Assembly: GCA_016789745.1 (NCBI GenBank)
Contig: JAEUQF010000434.1
Location: forward strand, 1-43,358
Reading direction: 5' to 3'
Source: Bryobacterales bacterium
Lineage (GTDB): Bacteria; Acidobacteriota; Terriglobia; Bryobacterales; Bryobacteraceae
DNA length: 43,358 bases
A program made the translations under genes and the position numbers. The notes beneath the pieces were generated by a model. It did not search any database, was not told the origin of the DNA, and saw only the letters and a program-made list of their open reading frames with translations. Below, one piece after another: positions 43,040 to 43,358 of the stretch. Positions within the stretch are counted from its first letter, which is position 1. Every line of letters starts with the position of its first letter.

Positions 43040-43358
43040 TTAGCGCCGTCGATATCTCGCTGGGACTATCAGCCAAACTAAACCTAGTCCGCACAGTAAA
43101 CCCGACCGTGGTTCAGGGACAGCGGTGCCAATGGGATCACCTACTATCAAATTGTCGATGCTAAAATTCGTAACCACGCCATCTCCGGACCCCAGACCCC
43201 AAAACGTTATCGCGGTTACATTTGGGAAAGATGAAGTTGCGAACTGCTGGAAATCAGCGACGCCTCCCGCACCATCGTTGATCTGGTCGAGAGTGAAGAC
43301 TTGCACGCCCTCATTAATGCTGATGCCACTTGCCCATCTTGTCGAATCAGAGCCAATG
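43040..43358 (-). CDS. PEP-CTERM protein, N-terminus beyond the window
   Basis: The last 105 residues of an exported protein are visible; the frame stays open to the window edge, so the start and signal peptide are outside. A beta-rich segment (FTLDQINDGAGG, FSIDNLIVGDP) is followed by the PEP-CTERM anchor: AVPEPRSGLLCGLG, a hydrophobic helix, then RYRRR. The NFSIDNLIVG ending resembles choice-of-anchor or laminin-B-like PEP-CTERM proteins, as in the gene at 7552-8190. A GTG at 43306 is an unlikely internal start. Confidence 0.8.
   Translation of the reverse strand, partial: IGSDSTRWASGISINEGVQVFTLDQINDGAGGVADFQQFATSSFPNVTAITFWGLGSGDGVVTNFSIDNLIVGDPIGTAVPEPRSGLLCGLGLVWLIVPARYRRR

Noticed and set aside
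1..43358. CRISPR array, prophage, integrase or transposase genes
   Set aside because: No regularly spaced identical repeats and no integrase, transposase or phage structural motif was seen in any frame.

Overview
The window is high-GC bacterial chromosome, almost entirely coding, and most likely comes from an Acidobacteriota member of the Solibacter/Bryobacter group (order Bryobacterales). The evidence is the set of families together: the Solibacter-type C-terminal domain (TIGR03437) on two secreted proteins, an Oar-like TonB receptor with an N-terminal carboxypeptidase-regulatory domain, two DUF1592/DUF1552 gene pairs, and three PEP-CTERM proteins. This assignment is by gene content only.

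Layout. 1-1673 (minus): an RtcB-type RNA ligase, cut by the window edge, and an unknown partner gene. 1902-3017 (plus): a SAM-clan riboswitch and metA. 3113-8190: a very large secreted NHL-propeller protein meeting a PEP-CTERM protein tail to tail. 8253-13751 (minus): a tight five-gene operon of serine hydrolase, M28 peptidase, ABC ATPase, ABC-2 permease and lipoprotein. 13827-19411 (plus): TonB-dependent receptor, PEP-CTERM protein, PQQ-type sugar dehydrogenase-like protein. 19413-24132 (minus): DUF1592 cytochrome, DUF1552 Tat protein, unknown protein with a Cys/His signature. 24198-26609 (plus): esterase, SUMF1-fold protein, sugar nucleotidyltransferase. 26606-31415: a small crystallin-J1-annotated family protein, a subtilisin-like secreted protease, and a three-gene minus-strand operon of poorly known proteins. 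31526-35005 (plus): a multi-PAS histidine kinase fused to a receiver domain. 35023-39311 (minus): a second DUF1592/DUF1552 pair, again followed by an unknown gene. 39337-42693: a J-domain/WG-repeat protein divergent from a propeller/phosphoesterase fusion. 42694-43039: non-coding DNA with palindromic and dispersed repeat-like sequence. 43040-43358: the C-terminus of another PEP-CTERM protein.

How the genes work together. The content is dominated by exported proteins: signal peptides, Tat signals, a lipobox, PEP-CTERM anchors and an outer-membrane receptor. This fits a heterotroph that takes up and degrades polymers and peptides. The best supported functional unit is metA under SAM control. 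Residue numbering from its TTG start places Cys142, His235 and Glu237 exactly where the family has them, and Glu111 predicts acetyl-CoA rather than succinyl-CoA use. I found no transposase, integrase, CRISPR array, rRNA or tRNA gene. No single region is clearly a new defence or mobile system. The most open items are the unknown gene beside rtcB, the serine hydrolase/M28/ABC operon, the repeated DUF1592-DUF1552-unknown layout, and the three-gene operon at 29567-31415.
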